DNA of 64,000 bases from Mycobacterium pseudokansasii (GCF_900566075.1 NZ_UPHU01000001.1:3038001-3102000); one strand, 5' to 3'; shown: positions 55,274 to 64,000, counted from the stretch's first letter. The notes: generated from the sequence alone by a model not told the origin. Numbers and translations: made by a program.

Positions 55274-56455
55274 TCATGCGGTGAATGGCGAATCTGCGTC
55301 CGTAAGCCGGATCGCTTCGTCCACACAACGGGAAACGTCGCGTTGACCGTCGCGGGCACTTAGTGCAATCAACATGCCGGCCGCGGCTTGCTGCCAGGTG
55401 AAGGCCTCGGCGCGCCGTCTTGCGCAGGCGCGGCGGCCATGCTCGGGCCGGCTGACGACGCGGCAGACCGCCGCTGCGATGGAGACTGGGTCGTTGTCGG
55501 CCGATGCACCGCTGTCTGTGGTGATGATCTCGGCCAGCGCCGACGTGCGCGATACCACAACCGGTGTCCCGCAAGCCATTGATTCCAGTGCGGCCAGCCC
55601 GAAAGTCTCGTGCGGTCCGGGTGCCAGGGTCACGTCGGCGCAGGCCAGCAGGGTGGCGACGGCGCGCCGATCGGAGATGAAACCGGTGAACTCGACGGGT
55701 AGACCCGCGGCCTGACGTTGCAGTCTGGCGCGCGTCGGACCCTCGCCGACGACTACCAGCCGGGCGTCGACACCGGCGTCACACAATGCGGCGACCGCAT
55801 CGATGCTGCGATCTGCACGCTTCTCGACCGACAGCCGGCCGCAGTGGACCAGCAGGATCTGTGTGGGTTCGGCGAAACGTTGGCGCACCAGGGAGCTGCG
55901 CCGCCGCGGGTGGAAGGTCTGCAGATCGACACCCAGTGGGACGGTGGCGATATTCGTCGCGCCGATGCGGTCGAATTCCGCACGCGCGAACGCGGTGGTG
56001 CACACCACGGTGTCGTAGTCGGCAGCGGTTCGACGGTTCGCCACGTCTGCGAATGCCCGGGCCGTGCGTCGGGGAAGCAGCTGGCCGGCAAAGCGATCGA
56101 GGCGTTCGTGGGAGATCATGACCGTTGTCACGCCGCGGTCGCGCCCCCAGCGGCCCAATGATCGCAGGGTGAGCCGGTCGGAGACCTCCAGGGCGTCGGG
56201 CCGCAGCGTTTCCAGCAACGCCCGCACGGGCCCGGGCAGCACCGCGCGGTAGCCTCCGGTGAATGGAATCAGCTTGGCCGGCAGGGTGATTCGCACGACA
56301 CCGGTACGCAACCGAGTATGCGTGGCCTGGGCACCGGGAACGATCAGAAATACCTGATGGCCGCGTGCGCAGTATTCCGATCCCAACCGGTCGACGGCAG
56401 TCCGGAGCCCGCCGGAACGAGGTCCGTAGAAGTTGGCGACCTGAACGACACGCAT
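55274..56455 (-). CDS. mgtA: GT4 mannosyltransferase MgtA-like (Rv0557 family)
   Basis: A 393-residue GT-B glycosyltransferase. The N-terminus VVQVANFYGPRSGGLRTAVD and the blocks DALEVSDRLTLRSLGRWGRD, RLDRFAGQLLPRR and VPLGVDLQTFHPRRR are close to M. tuberculosis MgtA (378 residues). The donor-binding domain has VHCGRLSVEKRADRSIDA and the EX7E motif in HETFGLAALESMACGTPVVV. MgtA adds mannose from GDP-mannose to a glucuronosyl diacylglycerol, a step towards lipomannan-like glycolipids. It acts at the inner face of the membrane. The C-terminal 25 residues are variable. Confidence 0.87.
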   Translation of the reverse strand: MRVVQVANFYGPRSGGLRTAVDRLGSEYCARGHQVFLIVPGAQATHTRLRTGVVRITLPAKLIPFTGGYRAVLPGPVRALLETLRPDALEVSDRLTLRSLGRWGRDRGVTTVMISHERLDRFAGQLLPRRTARAFADVANRRTAADYDTVVCTTAFARAEFDRIGATNIATVPLGVDLQTFHPRRRSSLVRQRFAEPTQILLVHCGRLSVEKRADRSIDAVAALCDAGVDARLVVVGEGPTRARLQRQAAGLPVEFTGFISDRRAVATLLACADVTLAPGPHETFGLAALESMACGTPVVVSRTSALAEIITTDSGASADNDPVSIAAAVCRVVSRPEHGRRACARRRAEAFTWQQAAAGMLIALSARDGQRDVSRCVDEAIRLTDADSPFTA

Positions 56456-56620
56456 ACCGTGAGAAAAACGTTCGCTGATGTGCGGTCCGTGAGGTCCGCT
56501 CGACCGATGCCTGAACGGTCCATGAACTCCTGCTCAGGACGGCTGCTCAGGAAGACCGGCGGGCTGGCGGCTGCGCCGGTTCGCCGCGATCGGTCCGGGT
56601 TTTGCGGCGGGCTGCTCGGA

Positions 56621-57493
56621 TCAGCTGGGCTTTTTGAGGTGCGGCCCCAGCATCTGCTGCCATGCCTTGGACATGTTCTGGAACTCCTCCTCGCAATTGC
56701 CGGCCCGGTCCTCCGGGAGGTCGCCGGAGGCGACCATGTTGGCGTTGGCCGCCGGGTCGGACCCGTAGATCCAGCACTCCCAGTTGTACATGCGGGTGAT
56801 GTCCATGGAGTGCCCGTCCCAGAACGGGAGATCGTTGGCGTCGCCGGACTCCTTGGCGCTCAACTTCCAGTCCTGGGCGGTGTTGGTCGCAATCCGGACA
56901 CCGTTGGGGTAGGGCTTTCCGTCGGCTCCGGGAGCCAGCAGCATGAACGCCGAGAGCTGGTCGGCCACATCCTCTTCGCGCCCGGTGAACGCGAGCTGGT
57001 AGATGGCCAGGGTGGCGTGACCGAGCTCGTGATAGAACCCGGAAGTCGTCGCATCGATCGCGGCGACCACCGGATCCGGATTGCCGCTGTCGGCGAACCG
57101 GTGCTCGCTTTGCTGGATGTCCTCGTAGCACAGTGTTATCTCGTTGGTATTGGGGTCCCAATAATCGTTGGGCTCACCACATTGTTTGCCGACAACCCCC
57201 ACGTCGTGGGGCAGATTCAAAGTGTCGTTGACCTGCTGAGCCACCGCCTCCACCAGTTTCGCGTCCGTCATGAGCTGGCGGCCTTGTTGTGCCTCCGGTG
57301 TTTCGGCGTCTTCGTAGCGGGGGTTCATCCGTCCCGAGGAGGCGGGCTCGGTCGTGGTGGCGGTGTTCGAGGCTTGGCTCGATTGGTTTCCCGACGTTGA
57401 ATTTTCGGCGGCCTGGCTGTTGGTGGACCCGCCACACCCGGCAGTCACGAAAATCGCGGCGAGTGTCGCGAGCGCGGTCGTCGGTCTATTCAT
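56621..57493 (-). CDS. lipoprotein with DUF4344 HExxH metallopeptidase-like domain
   Basis: A 290-residue protein from ATG 57493. The lipobox IFVTAGCGGS places the lipidated cysteine near residue 20. A Ser/Thr/Asn linker is followed by a domain with GVVGKQCGEPNDYWDPNTNE, ITLCYEDI, the HELGH zinc motif in GFYHELGHATLAIYQLAFTG, and EDVADQLSAFMLL, where the glutamate or aspartate may be the third ligand. This is the DUF4344 arrangement, putative metallopeptidases of unknown substrate. It is anchored to the outer face of the membrane. Confidence 0.84.
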   Translation of the reverse strand: MNRPTTALATLAAIFVTAGCGGSTNSQAAENSTSGNQSSQASNTATTTEPASSGRMNPRYEDAETPEAQQGRQLMTDAKLVEAVAQQVNDTLNLPHDVGVVGKQCGEPNDYWDPNTNEITLCYEDIQQSEHRFADSGNPDPVVAAIDATTSGFYHELGHATLAIYQLAFTGREEDVADQLSAFMLLAPGADGKPYPNGVRIATNTAQDWKLSAKESGDANDLPFWDGHSMDITRMYNWECWIYGSDPAANANMVASGDLPEDRAGNCEEEFQNMSKAWQQMLGPHLKKPS

Positions 57494-57788
57494 CGCGTGG
57501 AACCCCTTCCCTCGGAGCAGCCCCGTCTCACGATGCGGTGACCTCGCATCCGGCTTTTCGCTGAACCTCGTGAGACCTGTGAGAACGGTACGACACCCGA
57601 GCCATCCCGATGCCGATTTGCGCCCCTGAGCCGAAATGCCGGGACGAGCGTTGGCTGCCAATCGAATTACCGTCGGCGTCGCACCGATGACCGTGTTGTG
57701 CAGGCCGAGCTGTCCGGCGACCGCGCTCTCGAGCCCGCCCGGTCCCGGCCGCTAGACCCGTCGCCGGTGATGGCGGACGATCTCTACT

Positions 57789-58895
57789 ATGGCCGCCGAC
57801 GCCACCGCGACATGGGGCAAGCGAGACGACATGATCGTGCATGCGCAGCTGCCCTACAACGCTGAGCCGCCGGTCGCGGCGCTGGCCGGCAGCGACATCA
57901 CCCCGATCGATGCGTTCTATGCCCGCAATCACGGCTCTATTCCCGGTATCGCGCCCGCTCAGTGGCGCCTGACGGTCAGCGGTTGCCTCGACAAACCGCT
58001 GATGCTGACCTACGACCGGCTGATCAACGATTTCCCGCGCCACAGTGTGGTGGCGACGTTGGCGTGTGCGGGTAATCGGCGCGCCGAGTTGCTGCGCGTG
58101 CGAGCGATCCCGGGTAAGGAGCCCTGGCAGCACGGTGCGATCTCGACGGCACAGTGGTATGGCGCGCGCCTGGCCGACATCCTCGGCGCGGCCCGGACCC
58201 ACGTCGAAGATGGGCTGCACGTCGCCTTCGATGCTCCCGACATAGCCCCGGAGGCCCGGCCCGTCCAGACCTATGGCGGTTCCATCCCGTTGCGCAAGGC
58301 GATGTCGCAGGAAGTGCTGCTGGCGTGGCAGATGAACTCCGAATTGTTGCCACCTGCCCACGGCGGCCCGGTTCGGGTGGTGGTGCCGGGATACATCGGC
58401 GCCCGCAGTGTCAAGTGGGTCACTGCGATTACCGTGCAACCCGGCCCGTCGGAGAACTACTTCCAGGCGTATGACTACCGGATCCTGCCGCCCGACGCCG
58501 ACCCCGCCACCGCTGCTGCGGAAGAAGGCATTCCGCTCTCGACGCTGGCGCTCAATTGCGACATTCTGCAACCCGTCGACGGTGCCGTCGTCGCCGCCGG
58601 CGCGCTGACAATCCGCGGCTACGGCATCGCCGGCGACGGTCACCGCGTCGCGCGCATCGACATATCGCTCGACCAAGGGCACACCTGGCGCCAAGCCGAG
58701 CTGCACCCGGCGCCCGGCACATGGTCATGGCGGCCGTGGTCATCGACTGTCGACGTCGAGCCCGGCGGGCTGCATATCACCGCTCGCGCGTGGGACGACA
58801 CCGGGACGCTGCAGCCGCAATCGCCGGCGTCCCTGTGGAATCCGGGCGGCTACGGCAACAACGCCTGGGCCAGCGTCGCATGCGTGGTGCGGTAG
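57789..58895 (+). CDS. sulfite oxidase-type molybdopterin enzyme
   Basis: A 368-residue protein with FYARNHGSIPGIAPAQWRL, VATLACAGNRRAEL (the cysteine ligating molybdenum is in LACAGNRR), and GGPVRVVVPGYIGARSVKWV. The C-terminal domain (from about 255) is an Ig-like Mo-co dimerisation fold (GALTIRGYGIAGDGHRVARI, DISLDQGHTWRQAEL). The family oxidises sulfite to sulfate or reduces similar oxo-substrates. There is no signal peptide and no heme domain, so it needs a separate electron acceptor. It starts with the ATG at 57789. Confidence 0.88.
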   Translation: MAADATATWGKRDDMIVHAQLPYNAEPPVAALAGSDITPIDAFYARNHGSIPGIAPAQWRLTVSGCLDKPLMLTYDRLINDFPRHSVVATLACAGNRRAELLRVRAIPGKEPWQHGAISTAQWYGARLADILGAARTHVEDGLHVAFDAPDIAPEARPVQTYGGSIPLRKAMSQEVLLAWQMNSELLPPAHGGPVRVVVPGYIGARSVKWVTAITVQPGPSENYFQAYDYRILPPDADPATAAAEEGIPLSTLALNCDILQPVDGAVVAAGALTIRGYGIAGDGHRVARIDISLDQGHTWRQAELHPAPGTWSWRPWSSTVDVEPGGLHITARAWDDTGTLQPQSPASLWNPGGYGNNAWASVACVVR

Positions 58896-59137
58896 CTCGG
58901 CGCCGACGCGGCGAGGCGGCCGTTGTCGGCTCAGCTCGCCGCTCGCGCCGTCCGGCGCCCGGTCCCGAGACTGTCACCCCGCCGGTGCCGATGTCGACCG
59001 GGTCCGGCATGCCGTGAACGGTTCCCTCCAGTGCGCCCTTTCGTCGGTTCAGTGCGCTTGTCGCGGCGGCGGGATCTCGGCCGCCGTTGCCGCTGCGGCT
59101 ACTGCCGAAACGATTCTCATCGCGCGGCTCGATCGGC

Positions 59138-60214
59138 TCAGGGCTCTGACAACAGCAACATGACCCGCCCGTCGGCCGACGGCGCGGGAAAGGCGTTTTC
59201 GCTGAATCCGTAGTACTTGCGCTGGGTCGCGGTCACGGCGTCGATCACTTTGCCGGTCGCACTGAGTTCGCCGTGGTGGACGCGGGCCATCATGCCCTTG
59301 AAATCCGGCACCGCCATCGAGTCGGCGAGCAGCAGCGCCTCACCGCCGGTCGGCAGCGTCACCAGAATCCCCGCGCCGGCGTAGTTGTTGCCGCCGCGGC
59401 CGGTGCCTTGCGGCGCCCAGTAGACGGGCGCGGACGCCACTTTGCCTGTTACGCGCCGATATTGTCCGGGATACTGCGTGTCGGCAACGGTGACGACAGG
59501 CAAGGCGGCGATGGTGCGCTTCTCCTTCAGCCACATGGCGCCGAGCGGGATGCACACGATCGCATACATCAGCGCCACCAGAACCAGCACGGGTTTCCAG
59601 GCGACTTCCCAGCCGAGCCGGCGTGGCGAGATCGGCAGGCCCCGCAGTTGCTCGTCCAGTCGGCGGCGGCCGACACGGAATACGTACCAGGCCAATATTC
59701 GCGCCAGCGCCATGCAGGCAAGGATGATCAGCCCGACAATCCCGCACGTCCGGAAGTAGAAGGTGCTGTCGCCCTGGTTGACGGTCGCCGCGACCATCAC
59801 GGCGGGAATTGGTGCGGTCAGCAGCAGCAGCAGTGCATAAGAGGGGTGGCTGGTCAGGAAGGGATAGGTCACCGTCCAGGCTCGGTTTCCGCCGTAGCCG
59901 GTGAACGCTCCGATGTCGGCGTGCACCGTGGGCGTCCACGAACCCTGGGCGATACGCGGCTTCACCAGGGAGCGCACGAACAAGAACCCGAAGACGAGGG
60001 CGACAACCAAGGCTCCCCAGAATGTCGCGTCGAGCCGCTCGCCGGTCCCGGGCACACCGAAGGCGCCATGGATGTCGATGACTTTGCCGATGAAGAAGGT
60101 CAATGGCATGACGAAGAACAGCTCCAGCAACCAGACCTGGATCAGCTGCGGAATACGGGAGCCGATTCGGTCGAAGGCCAGCACGCGTTGCCAAAGGAAC
60201 CGCAAGACGCCCAT
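59138..60214 (-). CDS. multi-spanning membrane protein of unknown function
   Basis: A 358-residue protein with five hydrophobic segments: IQVWLLELFFVMPLTFFI, ATFWGALVVALVFGFLFV, SYALLLLLTAPIPAVMVAAT, GIVGLIILACMALARILAW and VLVLVALMYAIVCIPLGAMW. The C-terminal 120 residues are soluble, with Gly/Ala-rich beta sequence (YRRVTGKVASAPVYWAP, GGEALLLADSMAVPDFKGM) resembling a NfeD- or SURF1-like outer domain. No family is assigned with confidence. The preceding 242 bases (58896-59137) show no gene. Confidence 0.7.
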   Translation of the reverse strand: MGVLRFLWQRVLAFDRIGSRIPQLIQVWLLELFFVMPLTFFIGKVIDIHGAFGVPGTGERLDATFWGALVVALVFGFLFVRSLVKPRIAQGSWTPTVHADIGAFTGYGGNRAWTVTYPFLTSHPSYALLLLLTAPIPAVMVAATVNQGDSTFYFRTCGIVGLIILACMALARILAWYVFRVGRRRLDEQLRGLPISPRRLGWEVAWKPVLVLVALMYAIVCIPLGAMWLKEKRTIAALPVVTVADTQYPGQYRRVTGKVASAPVYWAPQGTGRGGNNYAGAGILVTLPTGGEALLLADSMAVPDFKGMMARVHHGELSATGKVIDAVTATQRKYYGFSENAFPAPSADGRVMLLLSEP

Positions 60215-60296
60215 GACCGGGCACCCTATCTACTCCGGAATTGCCGGAAGCGGCATTTCGCTGATCAGAACCGATCCGCTAGGTGACCCGGGCGGA

Positions 60297-60680
60297 TCAG
60301 TACCGATAGCCGGTACTGGTGCCCAGGACCTCCACCGCCGCGTTGATGTTCGGGATGACCGTCGGCCCGTACCGGCTGACGATCTGTCCCAGTGCGCGCG
60401 AGACGTGCGGACCAACGGCGTCGGCGGCCAGGATGTCCTCGGCGATGACGATGCCGTTCACCATGTGTGCGGCCAGCAGCCGACCGTCGTGGGCAACCTC
60501 ATAACGCCAATCACCGATCTGGATTCGCTCCGGGTTCGATCGGAACAGGCCACGCCGAGCGGCGGTGTGAATCACCCCCGGAAGGTTGGCGAAAACGTTG
60601 ACCACCAAGGCGACCCCACCGGGGCCGGCGAGCGCGGCCCCGATGGTCCGGCTCACCTGCTCGGCGTCGAAATGGGTCAT
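60297..60680 (-). CDS. small conserved actinobacterial protein, YbjQ-linked
   Basis: A 127-residue protein from ATG 60680: FDAEQVSRTIGAALAGPGGV, ALVVNVFANLPGVIHTAARR, IGDWRYEVAHDGRLLAAHMV, VGPHVSRALGQIVSRYGPTV. It looks like a small alpha/beta protein of the DUF5073 type, though the name is from memory. No catalytic motif is visible. The start overlaps the stop of the tandem YbjQ gene as TGATG, so the two are translated together and probably act together. Confidence 0.72.
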   Translation of the reverse strand: MTHFDAEQVSRTIGAALAGPGGVALVVNVFANLPGVIHTAARRGLFRSNPERIQIGDWRYEVAHDGRLLAAHMVNGIVIAEDILAADAVGPHVSRALGQIVSRYGPTVIPNINAAVEVLGTSTGYRY

Positions 60681-61468
60681 CAGTTGTCCATCGGCAACAC
60701 GAACGACGGCGTGATGGTTTCCCCGCTGCCGGTGCGGCGTACCGCGGTTCCGGCCGTGTAGTACTCGACCGTGTGCAGGCCCCAGGCATAGTTGGAGATC
60801 GCGAAATGCACCCCTACGACGCCGGTTGCGCCGTCTCGTTCCGCTTCGCTTTGCATACGTGACATCGCCAGTTCTCGAGCTTGGTAGTTGCCCTGGGTCC
60901 ACTGCGGCATCTCCATATTGCGGCCGATCTGTTTCAGCGTCTGCATGAACCCCTGCACGGCGATGTGGAACACGCAGTTTCCCATCACGAAGGCGACCGG
61001 GGTGAACCCCGATCGCAGCAGCGTCACCATGTCCTGCCCGGACAGGTGGCTGGAGAATGCTTGCCCGTTGGGACGCCGAAATGCCCCGGGCTTGGCGGTG
61101 TAGCGCACCGCCGTGCCGACCGCCATGAACTCCAGATGCTCGCCGCCCTCACCGTGATGACGCCAGTTGAGCCGGACACCGACGATCCCGTCCGCCTTGA
61201 GTGCATCGGCTTCGGCCTGCATGCGCGCCATCGCATTCCAGCGCGCCCGATAGGTCGCCTCGGTGAGTACGCCCAATTCCTGCTGCTGCCGCATGCCACT
61301 GAACTGGAAGCCGACGTGATAGACCGAGACACCCATGACCAGCTCGATGGGTTCGAACCCGGCGCCGTGCAACAGCGCGAACTCGTTGATCGACAAGTCG
61401 GACGTGAACGACTTTTCGGCGTGCGACAAACGATCGCTGGCCACCGGATCGAGCGAGCCTGGTTGCAT
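60680..61468 (-). CDS. tandem YbjQ/heavy-metal-binding domain protein
   Basis: A 262-residue protein made of two copies of a YbjQ-like domain. Copy 1 (about 20-125) has EPIELVMGVSVYHVGFQFS, RARWNAMARMQAEADALKAD and FMAVGTAVRY; copy 2 (about 140-250) has TPVAFVMGNCVFHIAVQGF, QARELAMSRMQSEAERDGAT and YYTAGTAVRR. YbjQ proteins form pentamers and are predicted to bind metals, but their function is unproven. The fusion would make a half-sized set of subunits. It is co-translated with the small gene downstream. Confidence 0.8.
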   Translation of the reverse strand: MQPGSLDPVASDRLSHAEKSFTSDLSINEFALLHGAGFEPIELVMGVSVYHVGFQFSGMRQQQELGVLTEATYRARWNAMARMQAEADALKADGIVGVRLNWRHHGEGGEHLEFMAVGTAVRYTAKPGAFRRPNGQAFSSHLSGQDMVTLLRSGFTPVAFVMGNCVFHIAVQGFMQTLKQIGRNMEMPQWTQGNYQARELAMSRMQSEAERDGATGVVGVHFAISNYAWGLHTVEYYTAGTAVRRTGSGETITPSFVLPMDN

Positions 61469-61663
61469 GTGCAGGTGTCCCTTCTGTGGTTTGCGTCAGC
61501 GTACGACGAGTCCAGCGCCAGCGTCTGTGATATCCGCCTCCGATGCTCCCGCGCCGGTCGTTCGATCCCCGCGTGTGGCGGCGTGCGGCGACGGCATGCG
61601 GGGCCGGTTCTCGTCGTAATGTTCTTGTGCCGCAAGCGATTCAGTAACCACCCACGCTGGCGT

Positions 61664-61858
61664 TCAACAGGACAGTGTGATCGCCCGTTCCGGGCAGTTT
61701 TCGGCGCCCATCACCGCGTGCCGCTCCAGTTCGCCCGAGACTTCCGCGACCCGCAGGATGGAGTGTCCGACCTCGTCGGCGTCGAAGACATCCGGCGCCA
61801 GGGTGTAGCAGCGTCCGTGCCCGGTGCAGCGATCACGATCGACCGAGACGCGCGTCAT
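61664..61858 (-). CDS. ferredoxin with His in place of one Fe-S cysteine, P450 partner
   Basis: 64 residues: VSVDRDRCTGHGRCYTLAPD, then MGAENCPERAITL. The cluster motif is CxxHxxC...CP, where the second cysteine of a normal 3Fe-4S/4Fe-4S ferredoxin is histidine. This variant is common next to mycobacterial P450 genes, where the ferredoxin donates electrons to the P450. Its ATG overlaps the P450 stop as ATGA, so the pair is co-translated. Confidence 0.9.
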   Translation of the reverse strand: MTRVSVDRDRCTGHGRCYTLAPDVFDADEVGHSILRVAEVSGELERHAVMGAENCPERAITLSC

Positions 61859-63039
61859 AGCGCGACCGGGAACGTCAGGGGCAATGCTTCCACCGACCGC
61901 AGGGCGGCGGTGTAGACCAGCCGGGTGCCGGGTTTGATGTCGTAATCCGGGATGCGGCGGTGGAATTCGCGCAACGCCACCCGCAGCTCCATGCGCGCCA
62001 GGTGGGAGCCGAGGCACCGGTGCGGGCCGCCGCCGAAAGCGCGGTGCCGGTTCGGGTTGCGGTTGAAGTCCACCAGGTCGGGATCGGGGAACTCCGCCGG
62101 GTCGGTGTTGGCCGCGCCGAGCAACGGGCTGACCCGTTCGCCCTTGCTGATCGGGCAGCCCCCCACTTCGACGTCTTGCATGGCCACCCGGGCGACCCCG
62201 GGAACCGGAGTCTCCCAGCGCAACAGCTCCTCGACCGCATGCGGCAGGATGTCGGGCTGCCCGATGAGTTGACAACGATGCTCGGGGTGTCGGGCCAGGT
62301 AGACGAAGAAGCAGTCGAGCGAGTCGGTGACCGTGTCCAGGCCCGCGATCAGGAAAAGGAAGCAGATGTCGAGCAGTTCCTCGCGGGATAGCCGTTGGCC
62401 GGCAACCTGCCCTTTGAACGTGGCCGCGATCATCGCGGACAGCACGTCGTCGCGCGGGTTGGCGATGTGGTCGTCGATAGCGCGGTCGAAGTATTCGTAG
62501 ATCTGTTGCGCTACGGCCGCCGAAGCGTCGTGGCGGTCGTCGTAGCCGGTGGAACCCGCGGGGCGGATCACGCCGTCCTTCCACTCCAGGAATTTGTCGA
62601 GGTCTTCCAGGGGAAGGCCCAGCAGCTGCAGGAAGACGGTGCACGGCAGCGGCACCGCGAACTCGGCATGAAAGTCGCATTCACCCCGGCCGGCGAACCG
62701 GTCGATCATCTCGTTCACCAGCGCGGTGACGTGGGGTTCACGCCGAGCCATCTCCCGGGGCGTGAACAGCGGATCGAGGATACGGCGGTACTTGGCGTGT
62801 TCGGGCGGGTCGATTTGCAGCGGGATCAGTGGCCGCAGGTTGCCGAGATCGACGGCATCCATGTTGGAGGAGAACAGGTCGGTGCGTTTGAGCGCCATCT
62901 CGATGTCGGCGAGCCGGCTCAGAACCACCGCCTGCGGCGCCCGGAACACCGGAGTCGACTCGCGCAGTGCCTTGTACATGGGTTGTGGTTCGGCGATGCC
63001 GGTAACCGCCTGGTCGACATACCCCTCGGTTTCTGTCAT
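61855..63039 (-). CDS. cytochrome P450
   Basis: 394 residues from ATG 63039 (MTETEGYVDQAVTGI). The I helix is FLFLIAGLDTVTDSLDCF (threonine in AGLDTVT), the ExxR motif is VEELLRWETPV, and the heme-binding loop is FGGGPHRCLGSHLARMEL, with the axial cysteine in RCLG. It is a class I soluble bacterial P450; electrons come from the co-translated ferredoxin, but no reductase gene is nearby. The family number and substrate cannot be read from the sequence. The distal region PIDPPEHAKYRRIL-like is typical (QIDPPEHAKYRRIL). Confidence 0.92.
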   Translation of the reverse strand: MTETEGYVDQAVTGIAEPQPMYKALRESTPVFRAPQAVVLSRLADIEMALKRTDLFSSNMDAVDLGNLRPLIPLQIDPPEHAKYRRILDPLFTPREMARREPHVTALVNEMIDRFAGRGECDFHAEFAVPLPCTVFLQLLGLPLEDLDKFLEWKDGVIRPAGSTGYDDRHDASAAVAQQIYEYFDRAIDDHIANPRDDVLSAMIAATFKGQVAGQRLSREELLDICFLFLIAGLDTVTDSLDCFFVYLARHPEHRCQLIGQPDILPHAVEELLRWETPVPGVARVAMQDVEVGGCPISKGERVSPLLGAANTDPAEFPDPDLVDFNRNPNRHRAFGGGPHRCLGSHLARMELRVALREFHRRIPDYDIKPGTRLVYTAALRSVEALPLTFPVAL

Positions 63040-63141
63040 GCAGATAGCGTGGCACCGGCGCCGGGAGCGGGGCAATGCCTGCCGACCCTTTATATTGCAA
63101 AAATACGTAACTTACCGATGTTAGGTTCGGCGCTGCCGTGC

Positions 63142-63618
63142 TCACCCGGAAGCCGGTTCGTGTGACTGGCCGCCGTGGCGTTTGCGTGTCAGTGACGTGG
63201 CGCTGCGCACCGCGCCGCGCACCGTGTAAGCGGCCGCCACCACCGACAGCACGATCAGCAGGATGAACGTCGGCAGCCAGTTGCTGCGGCTGTGGTTGAC
63301 TTCCCACCAGATGATCGTGAACAGCAGCGCGCACAGCAGCAGCACGATGTCGCGCCAGTTGCCCTGGTAGGACATTGCGGCTTTACGCAGCGCGCGACTC
63401 CGGTCGGCGGCGTCCACCAGATCATCGATGCGTTCGTTGATCGTGCGTTCCAGATCGGCGCGTTGCGGGGCGTCGGCGGGGAGCCGGTCGAGCAGGTCCA
63501 TGTCCTGCTTGAGCTGGCCGCGAAAGTCGGCGCCCTTGAATTGCCCGGCCGCAACGGCGAGCATGACACCGCCGAAGACGGGCGCACTGCCCAACGCAAG
63601 CTCTCGCAGACCCGACAC
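63142..63618 (-). CDS. small membrane protein with two C-terminal helices
   Basis: About 158 residues. A helical, charged N-terminal part (FRGQLKQDMDLLDRLPADAP, RADLERTINERIDDLVDAAD) precedes two membrane helices (DIVLLLCALLFTIIWWE and LPTFILLIVLSVVAAAYTV) and a basic tail. The function is unknown. Two starts compete: ATG 63624 lies just 1-2 bases after AAGGAGG, while GTG 63618 lies 7 bases after GGAGG, the normal spacing. I therefore use the GTG. Confidence 0.7.
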   Translation of the reverse strand: MSGLRELALGSAPVFGGVMLAVAAGQFKGADFRGQLKQDMDLLDRLPADAPQRADLERTINERIDDLVDAADRSRALRKAAMSYQGNWRDIVLLLCALLFTIIWWEVNHSRSNWLPTFILLIVLSVVAAAYTVRGAVRSATSLTRKRHGGQSHEPASG

Positions 63619-64000
63619 CTGCATTCCTCCTTCGGGCACTGACCGCCAGCTGCGCATTGCCGGGCCAGAACGGAGGCGGCAACCGCGGCACTCTCGGCCG
63701 GTCGAGAGCCGTTTACGTGATCCGAGCAGGACTATAGGCGCTGAGCGGTCAGTTCGCGCTCCCGGGTTGTGGCCGGTAACCGGGGCCCGGCATCGACCGT
63801 GGCGTCGACGACGGACGTCGCGAATCCCGGGGCTCAGCCCACCTCCCGGCAGCCTGGCACCTGAGAGCCATCGAAGGCCAAATCGCCTCAACGGCAAGGT
63901 GTTTGAAATCCCGCGGTGCCCAAAACCGATGGCCGCAGCGCGCGTCGCGCCGGCAAGAATTCGCTGGCGTGCGGTGCTAGCCGCGCGATGAGCGCAGCCA
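63619..64000. other. 382-bp end of window, possible start of a forward gene
   Basis: No recognised gene occupies this stretch. A forward frame from GTG 63916 (VPKTDGRSARRAGKNS) is open to the edge and resembles the basic leader of a DNA-binding protein, but too little is visible to name it. Confidence 0.3.

Noticed and set aside
60297..60902. Full 201-codon frame for the small gene next to the YbjQ protein
   Set aside because: The part above 60680 overlaps the YbjQ coding sequence and is basic low-complexity sequence; the TGATG overlap marks the true start.
1..64000. tRNA, rRNA or other structured RNA genes
   Set aside because: No tRNA-like cloverleaf with a T-loop GTTCGA pattern in a gene-free gap or rRNA sequence was recognised by eye; a covariance search was not possible.

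Overview
The window is a GC-rich chromosomal segment of a Mycobacterium, most likely a slow-growing non-tuberculous species. The evidence is a PPE protein with a very long repeat tail, a second PPE of the PPW type, a PcaA-like mycolic acid methyltransferase, PknE- and PknF-type kinases, an Rv1747-type FHA/ABC exporter, an MgtA-like mannosyltransferase and many small secreted actinobacterial proteins. From memory of the M. tuberculosis H37Rv gene order, several blocks match Rv1743-Rv1754c (pknE, pknF-Rv1747, fadD1-Rv1751, PPE24-Rv1754c), but here the blocks are separated and shuffled by about 44 kb of other genes and decayed DNA.

Layout. 1-4.2 kb: the start of a glycogen phosphorylase, a GAF-GGDEF cyclase, and then an intact MbtH-like gene sitting in front of a broken NRPS fragment fused to the tail of an MmpL transporter, which looks like the residue of a lipopeptide locus. 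4.3-14.6 kb: an SCO6745-type gene and a divergent MFS transporter flanking a perfect palindrome, PknE, a mycolate methyltransferase, an acyltransferase-3 protein, and a K+/H+ antiporter divergent from a TrkA-type protein. 14.7-18.1 kb: tex with one frameshift and a decayed CheB-PAS gene. 18.3-25.4 kb: a DUF4185 secreted protein followed by a 1701-residue PPE protein. 25.4-32.1 kb: a flavin reductase/SDR pair, an NRAMP-like transporter, two genes truncated head to head at one deletion junction, a DUF4242 gene, an HSL-type esterase and a 28-bp tandem repeat.

32.3-38.9 kb: PknF and its known partner exporter Rv1747, separated by a frameshifted PPE-PPW gene and a small secreted repeat protein. 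39-49.9 kb: lipid or small-acid metabolism (acyl-CoA synthetase, class II aldolase and amidohydrolase in one operon; FabG3-like and other SDRs; an LCM-type methyltransferase; a NYN/OST-HTH protein; and a thiolase-like/DUF35 pair that resembles steroid side-chain aldolases). 49.96-51.80 kb: an island bounded by 36-bp imperfect inverted repeats that holds remnants of IS1380- and IS110-type elements and an orphan secreted-protein ORF. 51.9-64 kb: FadD1-like ligase and divergent FAD monooxygenase, small secreted protein, MgtA, a DUF4344-type lipoprotein, a cofactor-binding sulfite oxidase, membrane proteins, a tandem YbjQ protein and a P450/ferredoxin operon.

The main theme is erosion: at least seven genes are frameshifted, truncated or fused. 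No rRNA, tRNA or CRISPR array was recognised. All homology calls are from reading translated sequence by eye, without database searches.
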